From Cycas panzhihuaensis (lineage: Eukaryota > Cycadophyta), in assembly GCA_023213395.1 (NCBI GenBank), contig CM041465.1, positions 83,025,741 through 83,089,740 of the forward strand: a DNA stretch of 64,000 bases. The letters run 5' to 3'. A model generated the notes under the pieces. The model saw nothing but the letters and a program-made list of their open reading frames with translations, did not search any database and was not told the origin of the DNA. Positions 12,108-23,267 of this stretch are shown here, one piece after another. Positions within the stretch are counted from its first letter, which is position 1; each line of letters starts with the position of its first letter. Position numbers and translations under genes: made by a program.

Positions 12108-12530
12108 CAAGGGAGGTGATCCATTATATAATTTCTTGTTGTAAGTAGAACTTGTTTTCTAAACATGTAACTAAGGGACCTAGTGGTTAGTGTTAGTTAT
12201 TAACTTTTATGCATGGGCCACTTATGTATTCTAATAGAATTAGAAGCCACTTGCACCACTAATGGTATCTTATATAGAATGTCTCTCTTATATATTTAAG
12301 GTTCACTAAATATAAAATGAAGATTATTATATATTAAGATCATAAGTGATAAGATACCTCAATACATCTTTGGTTCTATTTTAGTTTCCTTATAAGTGCC
12401 CAACTTCTATAATTTTGTTCTTTGTGATAATAAAGAGATTCTATTACTTCCATATTATGCCCTTTAAGTTATTTGAACTTCTTAGTTTGTGGAGGAATAT
12501 TAGGTGGTAATATCCCACTAATTGTGACCC
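12108..12530 (+). repeat. gypsy-1 polypurine tract and 3' LTR (end uncertain)
   Basis: CAAGGGAGG at 12108-12116 is a good polypurine tract, and TGATCC at 12117 is a plausible LTR start. TATA-like and poly-A-like motifs follow. No second copy exists in the window, so the right boundary is only estimated. Confidence 0.55.
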
Positions 12531-13059
12531 ATCTTAAAGGGCCATAACATTTGCTATAAGTATTAGAATTTGATTTTGTTTGAACCATTGGAATCCTAGT
12601 TTAGAGAGCTTCATTTTAAGCTATAATTTGGTAAATTTTAGAGTTGTATTGATGTTGTATATGTTAGAGGAGATCGCTAGGGGAATAATAAAGCCAAATC
12701 TTCATTTAGGATATCAAAAATGAGTAGTTGATCACCCAAAAAAAAGGATCATAGTACTAAAGATGTATAAATCCTTAAAGAAGATCTCAATAACCATAAG
12801 ATCAAAACCTAAAGAAAAATTGATCACGTAAATTAGTTATAGGCCAACTACTTTAAGAAAATAGTCCATCTTTCTTATGACATGAAACTATTGATGAACA
12901 TGGTAGGCATATATGACTTACAAAAGAATCCAAAGAAAAATATAGGTTGGGAAAATCTAAGTAATAGTAATAAGGAAGAAGATTGAAAGGAATGTAAATA
13001 TGAGGAAGACCATAAGGATCATAGAAGATACGATAACCATGAACCACTAGTTTTTTGTC
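12531..13059. other. unassigned stretch before gypsy-2 gag
   Basis: AT-rich. It should contain the leader and perhaps the 5' LTR of gypsy-2, but I found no copy matching the LTR at 56250 and no primer site. A minus-strand frame at 12853-13047 has no recognisable motif. Confidence 0.3.
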
Positions 13060-13775
13060 ATAATTTCAATATGCCAACTGATTCACTAGATGGTGAAATT
13101 AAAGTAGATGAATGGTTAGAAAAAATATAAAATGCCATTAAATCATTATATATCAGTGATGCTAAGGAATAAATCAAATTTACTATAGACCATCTTATAA
13201 GATCTATGTATATGTGGACTACACTATAAAAGAGGGAAAGTAAGACTTATAATTTCAAATGTTCTATGGAAGCTTTTAAGGAACAAATAAAAGATAATTA
13301 GAGTGACCCCTATAATGTCCAATTGGCACATTGTTTTCAAAAGGGATGATTGATGAAGTAATACATAGATGATTTTAAAAAACTCTACTTTAAGGATATA
13401 AGTACTTCTTCTAAAGTACTTCCATACTACATTAGTAATCTATGACTTAAAATTTTAGAAGATATCCTTCATTTTAATGCCATCTCCATGGGACATCTTA
13501 TTAGATTAGTGAGATAGACTAAATTTTCTATCTAAACCACTCAAAGGAGGTTGCATACAAGTCTACCAACTTGAATATAAGCTAGAATGACCAAGTAATC
13601 AAGGATTTTAGAGGTGTCAACACATCAATTTTAGTGTAATTAAATTAGTAGGCCTAACATAGAAAGCTAAAGAGATAAAGAGGGCTAAGGAGACAACACT
13701 TAGTATATGTCACACCTATAAGAAACACTGGGTTAAGGGACATTTATGCATGGAGAAAAAATATATATAACACAG
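13060..13775 (+). pseudogene. gag: gypsy-2 gag remnant with zinc knuckle
   Basis: Gag capsid region opens MPTDSLDGEIKVDEWLEKI and continues through YMWTTL and DDFKKLYFKDI, typical of Ty3/gypsy Gag. A knuckle-like CHTYKKHWVKGHLC, with C-H/C-GH-C spacing, lies near 13709-13752. Many internal stops. Confidence 0.75.
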
Positions 13776-13839
13776 AGATCAGTATTAAAGATGATGAAGA
13801 TAGGGAATATTGGCAAGATACAAAGGAGAGATTAATCAA

Positions 13840-14260
13840 GGTGGAAATATCTTATGAAGATGAGTTAGATGATAGCCAACCTAAAATATACCTATTAGCC
13901 ATGTTAAGAATAACCCCACCCAATACCATTAAACTCATAGGATACCATAGGAAAAGAAATATATTCATTCTCATTGATATAAGGGACGCCCATAATTATA
14001 TTGACACTAGAGTAGCTATAGAATTAGAGCTAAATGTGGAGAAAAACGATTTTAGTATATCCCTCCCTAGAGAATAGGTCTTAAAATTCCAAGATGAGGT
14101 CAATCATCAATAATTGCACATTGGAAACTATGAATATTTAGTAGATTATTATATTTATCACATTGAAGGCTCTGATATACTCTTAGGAGTTTTGAATGAT
14201 TGGGGACATTATGGACTTACACCCTAGATCATGATGAAAATTTCATTAGATTCAACTAGG
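13840..14260 (+). pseudogene. pol: gypsy-2 protease remnant
   Basis: Frame 13841-14077 holds the aspartic-protease start ILIDIRDAHNYIDTRVA, aligned to the family pattern VLIDSGSTHNFI. The Asp is kept but D-S/T-G is lost. The second half (YYIYHIEGSDILLGVLNDWG, near 14145-14205) matches the usual GxDxILGxxWL segment. Confidence 0.75.
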
Positions 14261-14369
14261 AAGGAAGGAAGTATCAACTAAATGGAATTAATTCTCTAAA
14301 ATCTAGGGTTATATCCACAAAAATATTGGAAAAATACTTTAGGATATGTTAGGTTTATCGATGTCCTAT

Positions 14370-15326
14370 TTACCATACACAAGGAGAGCCATAAAGATGA
14401 GCTACCACAAGAGCAAAATAAGGAATTAGATGAGCTCACTGACTACTACCAAGATGTCTTTCAAGAATTATTAAACACTCCACCACCTAGTCAAAACATG
14501 GAATATATCAGTAAATTGGAACTAGCGAAGGAGTCTATTATCATTTGTCCATATCACTATGGGCATAAGTAGAAAATACAAATCAAAATTTCCACATAAG
14601 ATTTATTAGATTTTGGTGCTATTATACTAAGTAGGATCATGCAAGGTGATAATTAGTACCTCACATGATTAAACAAACTTATCTTAGTATAATAGCACCA
14701 AAATCTAATAAATCATAGGTCTAAACCAAAGAAATGATAGGTCTTTTTAGATGTGTGTCAATTATAGAGTCCTAAATAGGATACTGTTGAAAAACAAATA
14801 CATCATTTAATGAATGGATAATATTATAAATGAGCTATAGAACCAACTTACATTTTGGATATTACTAGACACAGATCCAACCTCAAGATGCATAAAAGAT
14901 AATGTTTCAAACACACGAAGGATTATACAAATTCAAGGTTATGCCATTCAAGTTAACTAATGCTCTAATAACATTCCAATAAAATATGAGCAATGTATTC
15001 TCATCCTTCTTAAGAAGGCTTTTCATGGTTTTCTTCGATGAAATTCTTATCTATAGTAAAATGTGGAAAGAGCATGTGGTATAAATCCAAGAAGTATTCT
15101 AGGTGCTCTAAGACAACCAATTCTTCATAAAGAAATCCAAATGCTACTTTAGGAGAAGAATCCTACAATACTTTAGGCATATCATTTTAGAAGATGGAAT
15201 CAAAATTGACTCCATAAAGACATAATGCATGCTCTATTGGTACATACCAAAAAATATATCAGAACTTGGGGGATTCTTAGGAATTATGGGATATTATCAA
15301 AAAATCATCAAGGGATATGTTGATAT
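14370..15326 (+). pseudogene. pol: gypsy-2 reverse transcriptase, N-terminal part
   Basis: Starts with the linker ELTDYYQDVFQELLNTPPP, then PYHYGHK. The fingers region is broken by the inverted-repeat insertion at 14600-14714. It resumes as MCVNYRVLNRILLKNKYII, and RT motifs continue to FLGIMGYYQKIIKGY at the copia-2 boundary. The catalytic box region near 15030 reads FFDEILI in place of FxDDILI. Confidence 0.8.
14600..14714. repeat. perfect 32-bp inverted repeat around a copia LTR fragment
   Basis: Arms at 14600-14631 and 14683-14714 are exact reverse complements, with a 51-nt spacer. The spacer matches, in the same orientation, the copia-2 LTR piece at about 15563-15613, including its own stem-loop. 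The left arm is continuous with the gypsy-2 RT reading frame, so the right arm looks like an inverted copy of it. Confidence 0.9.
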
Positions 15327-15669
15327 TAAAAAAGAATAGAGGTCTCCTTGATTTGCAACCTAAGTTCAAGAATCAAAGCATCCTCAAAACATTCACATAC
15401 TAAACATAAATTAAGAACAAGAATTAATCACAAATACTCCAATGTTGTATTGTATTAACTCATGTCCAAAATCATAGTACACCACATAATAAAAAGATAT
15501 ATAAAAAGCCTTGTACATGAAATAAAAAAGGGTTGTTACAAAATGTAAAGAGAATATGAATGTAGGAACATGCAAGGTGATAATTAGTACCTTACACGAT
15601 TAAACTAACTTATGATATTATAAATAAGGACAAAATCAACCCTATACAACTAGGTTCATAACATTAAGA
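15327..15669 (-). repeat. copia-2 3' LTR, outer part
   Basis: Matches the first three quarters of 44680-45137. It is cut at 15669 by copia-4, whose target duplication taaga is 15665-15669. It carries the family stem-loop near 15570-15600. Confidence 0.9.
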
Positions 15670-16225
15670 TGTGAAAAGGGGCCTAATGGCCTCACAGTTC
15701 CAAGATCTAGAAGCTAGGTTCACTCTAGTTCTAGAAAGTAATAAATGCTAACAAGTATGATTCTCTTAAGATGAAAAATATAAGCAAGACAAAGCATGAA
15801 AATGAATGAGCAAGAAAATGATACCAAATATGTGGAGTTGGAATTGGTCCAACCTCCAAATGAATAAACAGTTTGATTAACAAACTGACAGCATAACAAT
15901 ACAGCTCCAACTCTATATAAGAATAATGAGGAGAGGTCTCATTATATAGAGTGAAATGAGAGACCTAAGGCATTGGATGTTTGACAAGTGTCAAACATCT
16001 AAGGTCCATGCCTTGCATGTACAACATGTGTCCTTTTGGGGCTCTCAAGTGAGAAAAAGTGCATGGGGGTCCATTTGGCCCTTTAGTGACAACGTTGTAT
16101 CACTAGAAAGAATGTGGGTGTGTACTTTATCACTTAAGTAATAAGTCACCCCTAAACTACAAAAGTGCAAATATTACATGAAAAATAAAGTACATAATCT
16201 TAACATGTAAACATAAGGTTTAACA
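15670..16225 (-). repeat. copia-4 3' LTR
   Basis: Equal in length to 22589-23144. In element orientation it starts TGTTAAACC and ends CCTTTTCACA. An inverted repeat, ctctatataa at 15911-15920 and ttatatagag at 15942-15951, holds TATA-box-like sequence on both strands. The minus-strand one would be the element promoter. Confidence 0.95.
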
Positions 16226-16237
16226 CCCCCCATCGCT
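16226..16237 (-). other. copia-4 polypurine tract
   Basis: On the minus strand it reads GCGATGGGGGG, directly before the LTR start TGTTAAACC. Confidence 0.85.
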
Positions 16238-16785
16238 TATAATATTAAGTCGACTCAAGAGACCATCTCTAAATTTTACAAACTTTTCTCTACCAAGAGG
16301 ATTGGTAAAGATATCTGTTGTTTGCTCCTCTGTAGGTTTGTACTGGAGGTTGATCTCACCATTCTACACATGCTCTCTGATGAAGTGATGATGAACCTCG
16401 ATGTGTTTGGTCTGTGCATGAAAAACTGGATTCTTGGCTAACTTGAGTACACTTTGATTGTCACAGTATATCCTGGTGGAGTGATCCTACTCAATTCCAG
16501 TTCCCCAAGAATCCGTTGTAGTCAGATAGCTTCACAAGCTGCGCTGACTGCAGCTTTGTACTATGCTTCAGTGGAGGACATGGTAACATTGGGTTGCTTC
16601 TTGCAACTCCATGAAACAACTGCGGTACCAAGGGAAAAATAGTATCCCGAGGTTGATCTCTTATTATCTTGGCAACCTGCCCAATCAGAATCTCAGAACC
16701 CTTCTAGAGTGAAGTTCTCATTATGTGCATACTCAAGGCCATGATGCAATGTGCCTTTGATGTATTTAAGTATGCGTTTAGCTGC
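16238..16785 (-). pseudogene. pol: copia-4 RNase H
   Basis: The minus strand shows the copia RNase H series: DSDWAGCQDNKRSTSGYYF, then VSWSCKKQPNVTMSSTEAQY and EAIWLQRIL. Only one or two in-frame breaks were seen (for example near 16705 and 16440). It follows RT directly and ends near the polypurine tract. Confidence 0.85.
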
Positions 16786-16789
16786 ATTC

Positions 16790-17640
16790 CAATGTTTCTA
16801 ATTGGGTTGAGACATGTTTCGTGAATAAATCCCAACTGCAAATGAAATATCTGGTTGAGTGTTGGTGAGATAAATGAGGCTGCTAATCAACTGCCGGTAA
16901 AGCATGGGATTTACAGGTGCAGCTTCCTCATTGAGAGTAAGCTTAGTTCCATTCTCCATTGGTGTAGGTGTTGGCTTGCAGTCGTGCATCCTGAACTACT
17001 GCAAAATGTCCCAAGAATATTTCGCTTAGGAGATGAAGATATAGCCTGGCTATTGCCATACCTCAAAGCCTAAGAAATAATGGAGAAGTCCAAGATCTGT
17101 CATCTTGAAACTTCTCTTTAAGTCATCCTTAAGAATGTTTATCATCTTAGTGTCATTGCTAGTGATCACTAAGTCATCTACATACAAGACAACAAAAATG
17201 GCATGGTTCTTTTCATGTTTGATGTATAGGTTAGGGTCTGAAGTGGATCGATGAAACCCATGTCTCAAGAAGTAATCATCGATCTTTGAGTACCATGCTC
17301 TTAGAGCTTGTTTCAAACCATATAATTTTTTAGGTGACATACTAAATGCTCCTTGCCTTGTACCTTGTAACCGGGAGGTTGCTCTAAGTATACCTTCTCC
17401 TGAAGATCGTCATTAAGAAAGGCACTCTTCACGTCCATCTGAAAGACTGGCCATTTACATTAAACTGCTAAGGCCAAGATGAGTCTGATGGTGTTCATAT
17501 TTGCCACTGGTGCAAAAGTCTCCTCATAGTCTATGCCTTCTTTTTGTTTGAATCCTTTTGCCACAAGGCAGACCTTCTACCGTTTAAGTGTGTCATCAGA
17601 ATGGAATTTGGTATTGTAGACCCATTTGGAACTAATTGCC
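16790..17640 (-). pseudogene. pol: copia-4 reverse transcriptase
   Basis: RT palm is well kept. It reads KWVYNTKFHSD, then MDVKSAFLNDDLQEKVYLEQ with the first catalytic Asp. The block 17340-17050 includes AWYSKIDDYFLRHGF and the intact YVDD box in FVVLYVDDLVITSND, then LLHYFLGFEVWQ. The frame 16989-16798 holds YRQLISSLIYLTNTQPDI. A frameshift near 17340 and a stop near 17047 break it. Confidence 0.9.
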
Positions 17641-18310
17641 TATTTATGTTTAGGCAATTCGACCAAATCCCAAGTACCATTCTTTTTAATACAATGGATT
17701 TCTTCATCTATGGCAGCCTTCCAATTTTTATTTTTAGAAGCCTCTTCAAAAGTGAAAGGCTCATCAACACATAGCACTTCAGCCATAAGTTCAAAATTGG
17801 TTTGTTGCCTATATTTTGATGGACGTTTTCCTTCAATAATGTGGTCATCCTGAACTGTTTGAGTATACCATTTTGGTAACTTTTGAATTAAAATGACTTG
17901 AACCTCAAGATCTTTTGGTCTAAGTGGTTGATCAATAGAAGATGTGCTAGGATCATGTAGAGCCAAATCAGATGATGCAGATGGTCCAGCAAGTGAAGAT
18001 GATGTACATGGAGTAGAAGATTGAGAGGGAAGGAAAACTTCAACAATTTTTTAATCTTTGTCAATGGGAGGTTGTATGGATGTTGTTTGCAACTCCTTAT
18101 GATCATTTTCAACAAAGATTACATCTCTTGAGAGATGCATTTTCTTTCCAATGGAATCATACAACTTGTAGGCTTTGTTGTGAATGGTATAACTTACAAA
18201 GATGTATTTTAGACTATGCTTGTCTAATTTTGTTCTTTACTGGTCGGGGATATGCATATAAGTAGTGCACCCAAAAGTCCTCAAATGGTTGACAGTTGGC
18301 TTTTTGCCAG
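17641..18310 (-). pseudogene. pol: copia-4 integrase C-terminal linker
   Basis: Joins integrase and RT. It begins with an integrase-end segment of FGCTTYMHIPDQ type near 18270 and IFVSYTIHNKAYKLYD, then a Ser/Pro-rich low-complexity stretch. RT starts after FTFEEASKNKNWKAAIDEEI near 17715. Stops near 18050 and 18240. Confidence 0.8.
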
Positions 18311-18860
18311 ACTATGCCTCCTCAGGTGTGATGTCAGTGACTACTGTAGTTGGACTCTGATTGGCCACATAGGTAGTTGTGTGGAATGCCTCTACCCAGT
18401 AAGCTCGAGTGAGTCCTTGTGCATGCATCATTGCTTTGGCTTTATTAGCCAAAATTATGTTCATTCTTTCGGAGACTCCATTTTGTTGAGGAGTGTGAGG
18501 AATAGTCAGCTGTCTCTGAATACCATTATCCTTGTAAAATTTGGTGAATTCATTTGAAGTAAATTCACCTCCATTGTCTATCCTTAATGTTTTGATAGAG
18601 TGGCCAGACTCATTCTCCACTTTAAGCTTGAATTCTTTAAACTTTGAAAATGCTTCAGACTTGTGCTTAATGAAGTAGACCCAGACTTTATGAGAAAAGT
18701 CATCAATGAAGGAGATGTAGTACAAAGCTCCTCCAAAAGATGCGGTGGACATAGGTCCACACAAATCTAAGTGTACCAACTGCAAAGGATGTGATGCATG
18801 CTAAGCTTTGCCTTTAGGTAAAGGCAAGTGATGTTGAGTCCCCATTATGCATGCTTCACA
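18311..18860 (-). pseudogene. pol: copia-4 integrase catalytic core
   Basis: An open frame of 157 residues (18785-18312) contains all three catalytic acids in context: LVHLDLCGPM (first Asp), LRIDNGGEFTS (second Asp) and PQQNGVSERMN (Glu). The flanking stops are single-base in character: TAG before HASHPL where a Gln is expected, and TAG in EEA*SG where Trp is expected. This is the most intact enzyme domain of the window. Confidence 0.92.
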
Positions 18861-19435
18861 AAGACATTTTGTGCCATATATCTTTGGAAGCCCATGTACC
18901 ATGTTTTTGTTGATCATCTGCCTAAGATTGTCTAAGCTCAAATGGCCTAGACGTTGATGCCAAAGTTGCATCTTGGACAAGTGTTGAGTGGCAATCGAAC
19001 CAGAGTAAGCAGAATTAAGTGTTATATTATTAGCATCCAATTTGTAAAGGCCATGATCCTCATATCCAACAGCTACTACTTGGTCATCTTTGTCACTTAT
19101 TATACATTTCCTATTTCTGAACAAGACGCTCATCTGTTGCTTGTCCAACTTGCTAACAGATAGTAATTTTTTATCCATGGAAGGTATGGAGTAAGCATTG
19201 ACATTGGGAAATGAAGAGGAAGGATTAGAAGAAGAGTGAAATGGAGCTATTGTGCCTATTCCAGAAATCTTGACAGATTAATTATTGCCAAAGGTCATTG
19301 ATTGACCTTTTCCTTCCTTGATGTCGGTAAGGAGTTCTTCACTCCCAGTCATGTGTTATGAAGCTCCAGAATCAATAATCCAAGTTTCATCAACCTTGGA
19401 TGATTTATAAGCACAAAAGAGTTTGTTTTCATCTG
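18861..19435 (-). pseudogene. pol: copia-4 protease and GAG-pre-integrase
   Basis: The protease active site IIDSGAS*HMTGSEELLT near 19340-19390 keeps D-S-G; the Gln of ASQHMT is a TAA stop. The pre-integrase zinc motif is intact in the 19178-18801 frame: LWHQRLGH, then CLCEACIMGTQHH, giving the H-H-C-C set. Confidence 0.9.
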
Positions 19436-19499
19436 CAAACTGATTGAAGTGGCATCGATTGCCACCTCTAAAACCCCCCCTTCCTCTTTAACCTCCTCG

Positions 19500-20423
19500 A
19501 TAGGGACCTCGATTTGGTCGAAGGGGTTGCTGTTGCTATTATTGTTGGAATCTTTGTTGGAATTGCTAACGTGGCTATTGTTATCTCTGGTTTGGTTGAT
19601 GTGGCTGCTGCTGCTGTTGACGTAGATCTGCTTGCTTCTTCCTACAATCAGGTGTTATGTGGCCAGCTTTGCCACAATAATGACACACAACATTGGTCTT
19701 TGAAGAACCAATATTCATGTTCCCAAATTGCTTTGAGAGTGAAGGTTTGGGGTTCTGTTTGGCCTTTGATTTGGCCATGAATGCACCTGATGTTGATGGT
19801 TCGTCTTCGTTATCCTTGGTGTAAATTTGTTCCTCTTGAAGCAATAAACTTTCAAATTCATTAAATGGCATTCTTTTGAGAGAACTATCTCTTGTAGTAG
19901 ATGATATAAAGCCATTGTAGTCCTTTGGCAAAGCTTTGGTGATAGATGTTACAAGTTCATCTCTTGTTGTTGGACTACCTAGTGTATTCAACTCATTATA
20001 TACCTCCTTGATGGAGGAAAGAAAAGCCGACATAGGCTTGACAAACTTTACATAATACATCTTGGCTTTTACCATTAAAATGCGAGCTTCATCTCGCCTT
20101 TCATACAAAGAGGACAAAATGTCCCAAGCTTCCTTAGAAGTTTCTGTACATACAATGTTTTGATCCACATGTATATCAACAATCATATGAAGGAATGCCA
20201 AAGTAATTTCATCTTTGGCTTCCTAAGCAGCAACAAAAGCATCATTAAGTTGAACAATTACATTGCCATTGACAACAGGTACAGGTTGGGGTATCCTTCC
20301 AGAAACATAACCTCAAAATTCATTCATTATCAACAGATTCAGAGTGATTCCCTTCCATTTTTTATAGTTAGATTGACTTGTTAATCTAATGGTACATGCA
20401 TTAAGCATGTTAATAGCAGTCAT
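19500..20423 (-). pseudogene. gag: copia-4 gag
   Basis: Chosen start is the ATG at 20423-20421 (MTAINMLNACTIRL), then NYKKWKGITL, typical of copia Gag N termini. The 20201-19581 frame gives 206 continuous residues: ETSKEAWDILSSLYERRDEA, LLLQEEQIYT, then a complete CCHC knuckle CHYCGKAGHITPDC and a Gln-rich tail. Two upstream stops (after NEF and VAA) prevent full expression. The expected length of about 300 residues fits the family. Confidence 0.9.
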
Positions 20424-22574
20424 GTTTCAGTTATAAAGCTTGAAGCTAACAGATAACTTGGAAACTTAAAGCTTTTATCATTTAAGTTCCACCTTCTAAC
20501 AAAACCAATAGTTCTGATATTACTAGAAGATCCAACAACTAAATGGAATGATGAGGGGTGGAGGACTAGGCTAACGAGTTTGTCTAACCCTAATCTATAG
20601 AGGAAATCCAACAATTGGCCAAGTTAAATCTAGGACAAGGTAGGTAGGGTTGATCTGCATGGACGTACCATACTTTCCCTGGGATTAATAACACCCTTTT
20701 CGAACCTCCTTTCCCTCAAGCAACCTTAATTGTCGTGCACTGATAGTACGGTCGGTTGGTCCCCTAGGGAATGCACCAAGCTTAAGGTTATTTTAGATGT
20801 AAGGTTTGAACCTTTTTCAGGCCTCTCCAACAAGATTTTTAAGTCACTTTCTAGAAGGTTAAAGTGAACTTAAATTTTATTTTACTTGGATGATGTACTT
20901 ATGAAAGTGCTTAATTAAGCTTATAATAAAAAGGAGCTTCAAAAAGAAGCAAATTTAGTACATCAATATGAACACTTAAAGTGTTGTTACAATGAGAACT
21001 TAATGAAGTGTAGTGCTTATGCTGATCTAAGTAAAGAAAGATGCTTGAGTACAATGAGTTTTGTAAGAAAAGTACTTTGAAAAGATGATAAGTACTCAAA
21101 GAAGTAAAACAAAACCTTGTGATGAAAGTACAAGTGGATTCATTTTAATACTCAAAAATGAAGAGAAGAAAACCACTTGCCAAATAAGGACACAAAGCAC
21201 CAAGTGTTAGGACTTTAAAATAGTCCCAATGATAAAAAAAATAAAGTGATTTTATTAAGTAACAAGTATTCTTAAACCCTTTTTTAGACTAAGGGCACTA
21301 GGTCACCATGCAAGGTGCCTTAAAAGGAGTGTTGAAATAGTGATAAATATCACTTTTGACAAAGTATTAATACTTAAAATCACTTTCAACAAGAGTTTTT
21401 AACACTTACAAACTTGAAATAAGTGTAAAATAAAGCTTGAAGTGCTTAAAAATAAAGGTTAAAATTTAATTTAATTTTTTTTGTAACTTTGAGCAATAAG
21501 GACACCACGCAAGGAGCCTTAATAAGCACTAAAAATAGTGAAATTTTTTACTCAATGATGATAATGGTGCTTAGAAATTACTTATTTGAGTCACTTATCA
21601 CACATAAAAAAATTTGCAATCATGGCAGCGTGACATGGGCGACTCCCGTGGACACATAAATGATGAGAACATCGTGTAGAGACCTCTGTTTGTGCTGAAA
21701 ATTCAGGAGGAGTGGTGCCCAAGTCATATCCAACTCCCTCTAAAATCTCAAGGCTTTTCGTCAAGTATGCAGAGAGCTGCAAGTAATTGAAGTTATGGCT
21801 GGTTACATGTCTTTAAGAAAGGAAAACTGGAGTCGTATGCCTGTACGAGGTTTTAAACCCTCGTATTAATCACTAAAACTCTTCCCTTAAGTCTACTACA
21901 ACTGCATGCAGGGTCAATATGTGGACAACCAACTTGATATGAGAAAAAAGAGTGAAAAACAATTATTTTTTGTGTTTTCTGAGTGGGGTTTCAAGGTTAA
22001 AAATGCCCAGAAATTGATCCACAACTTGCAAGGGGCCTCAAACTGCAAGCAAATTCAGTCTGAGAGCTTCGAATGGCTAGAGAATAGCTCAGCACCCAAA
22101 TGTGAGAAACAAATTAGCTAAAAAATACAGATTTTAGTAGGAAAATTACAAAAAACATGAGTAAACCTGCCCAGATTTGAGGAACAACTGATACAAATTG
22201 ATTGCAAAACAGTTATGAGCCTAAAAAAATACTTACAAAGCTAATTTGTAGTCACAAAGTGATCTAATATTTCAAATCTCTCTTATCTTCTAAAAAGATA
22301 ATTTTTTTTTTTTAAGAAAAATTAAAGAAAAAGCACCATTTTTGAAGAAAACAGTGTTGCACCCTTTGATAGAGATCTAAAAAAAAAAAATTCAGATCTG
22401 AAAGTAGCCTTGATCTAGCCTTCAACACTACTCCAAGAAGCTTGAATCTGTAGAAAATGGGTCTTATCAAACCTTGGATCGCCTTCGGAGGGCAAAGGTC
22501 ATCACTAAGGGTTTGTAGACCTTTGAATCTCCTTGAGCAGTAACAAACAGAACAGAGGGAACTAGTCTCCTCTT
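20424..22574 (-). other. copia-4 untranslated leader
   Basis: 2.15 kb between primer site and gag, AT-rich with a more GC-rich block at 20640-20790. It has no recognised coding region and no match to the leader block of copia-1 and copia-3. Confidence 0.6.
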
Positions 22575-22586
22575 GCTCTGATACCA
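22575..22586 (-). other. copia-4 primer-binding site
   Basis: The minus strand reads TGGTATCAGAGC exactly, the complement of the plant initiator tRNA-Met 3' end. Two bases separate it from the LTR. Confidence 0.95.
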
Positions 22587-22588
22587 AA

Positions 22589-23144
22589 TGTGAAAAGGGG
22601 CCTAATGGCCTCACAGTCCCAAGATCTAGAAGCTAGGTTCACTCTAGTTCTAGAAAGCAACAAATACTAACAAGTATGATACTCTTAAGATGAAAAGTAT
22701 AAGCAAGACAAAGCATGAAAATGAAGGAGCAAGAAAATGATACCAAATGTGTGGGGTTGGAATTAGTCCAACCTCCAAATGAATAAACAATTTGATTAGC
22801 GGTGTGACAAGATAACAATCTGACTCTAACTCTATATAAGAACAATGAGGAGAGGTCTCATTATATAGAGTGAAATGAGATACCTAAGGCATTGGATGTT
22901 TAACAAGTGTCAAACATCCAAGGTCCATGCCTTGCATGTAAGACATGTGTCCTTTTGAGGCTCTCAAGTGAGCAAAAGTGCATGGGGGTCCATTTGACCT
23001 TTTAGTGACAACGTTGTGTCACTAGAAAGAATGTGGGTGTGCACTTTATCACTTAAGTGATAAGTCACCCCTAAAGTACAAAAGTATAAATATTACATGA
23101 AAAATAAAGTACATAATCTTAACATGTAAACATAAGATTTAACA
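22589..23144 (-). repeat. copia-4 5' LTR
   Basis: 556 bp, partner of 15670-16225. The TATA-like inverted repeat is at about 22831-22872. Followed by target duplication taaga at 23145-23149. Confidence 0.95.
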
Positions 23145-23149
23145 TAAGA

Positions 23150-23267
23150 TGTGACTAAACTTATTTACATAAATAAAGCCCTCAACATAAAATATATACA
23201 ACTATTACATTAATAATGAAAATGATCTATTAATGAATTAATAAAATAATCATTAATTTTTCTATCA
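23150..23267 (-). repeat. copia-2 3' LTR, inner part
   Basis: Continues the LTR interrupted at 15669. The restored order matches the uninterrupted copy at about 45017-45137. Beyond it the polypurine tract (minus-strand CATTAAGGAAGGG) lies at 23268-23280. Confidence 0.9.

Larger units (their letters stand above)
7738..12530 (+). mobile_element. gypsy-1, Ty3/gypsy chromovirus (heavily decayed)
   Basis: Gag, zinc knuckle, protease, RT, RNase H, integrase and a chromodomain-like end appear in Ty3/gypsy order, followed by a polypurine tract and one LTR-like region. No 5' LTR or primer site was found, so the left end is truncated or too diverged to see. Almost every domain has stops and altered catalytic residues, indicating an old insertion. 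The right end of the LTR is a guess. Confidence 0.8.
15670..23144 (-). mobile_element. copia-4, best-preserved Ty1/copia element
   Basis: 7475 bp on the minus strand, inserted into the copia-2 3' LTR. Both LTRs are 556 bp, and I count about 40 differences by eye (roughly 93% identity). The 5-bp target duplication taaga flanks it at 15665-15669 and 23145-23149. The primer site is an exact 12-nt tRNA-iMet match. Catalytic residues of integrase and the RT YVDD box are kept, but at least six stops interrupt gag and pol. It is the youngest insertion in the window by LTR similarity. Confidence 0.96.

Noticed and set aside
12531-12850. 5' LTR of gypsy-2
   Set aside because: No match to the LTR starting at 56250; left as unassigned.
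18252-18557. 101-codon plus-strand frame, and similar plus frames from 16454 to 19780
   Set aside because: Shadows of copia-4 pol on the minus strand, which carries the conserved motifs.
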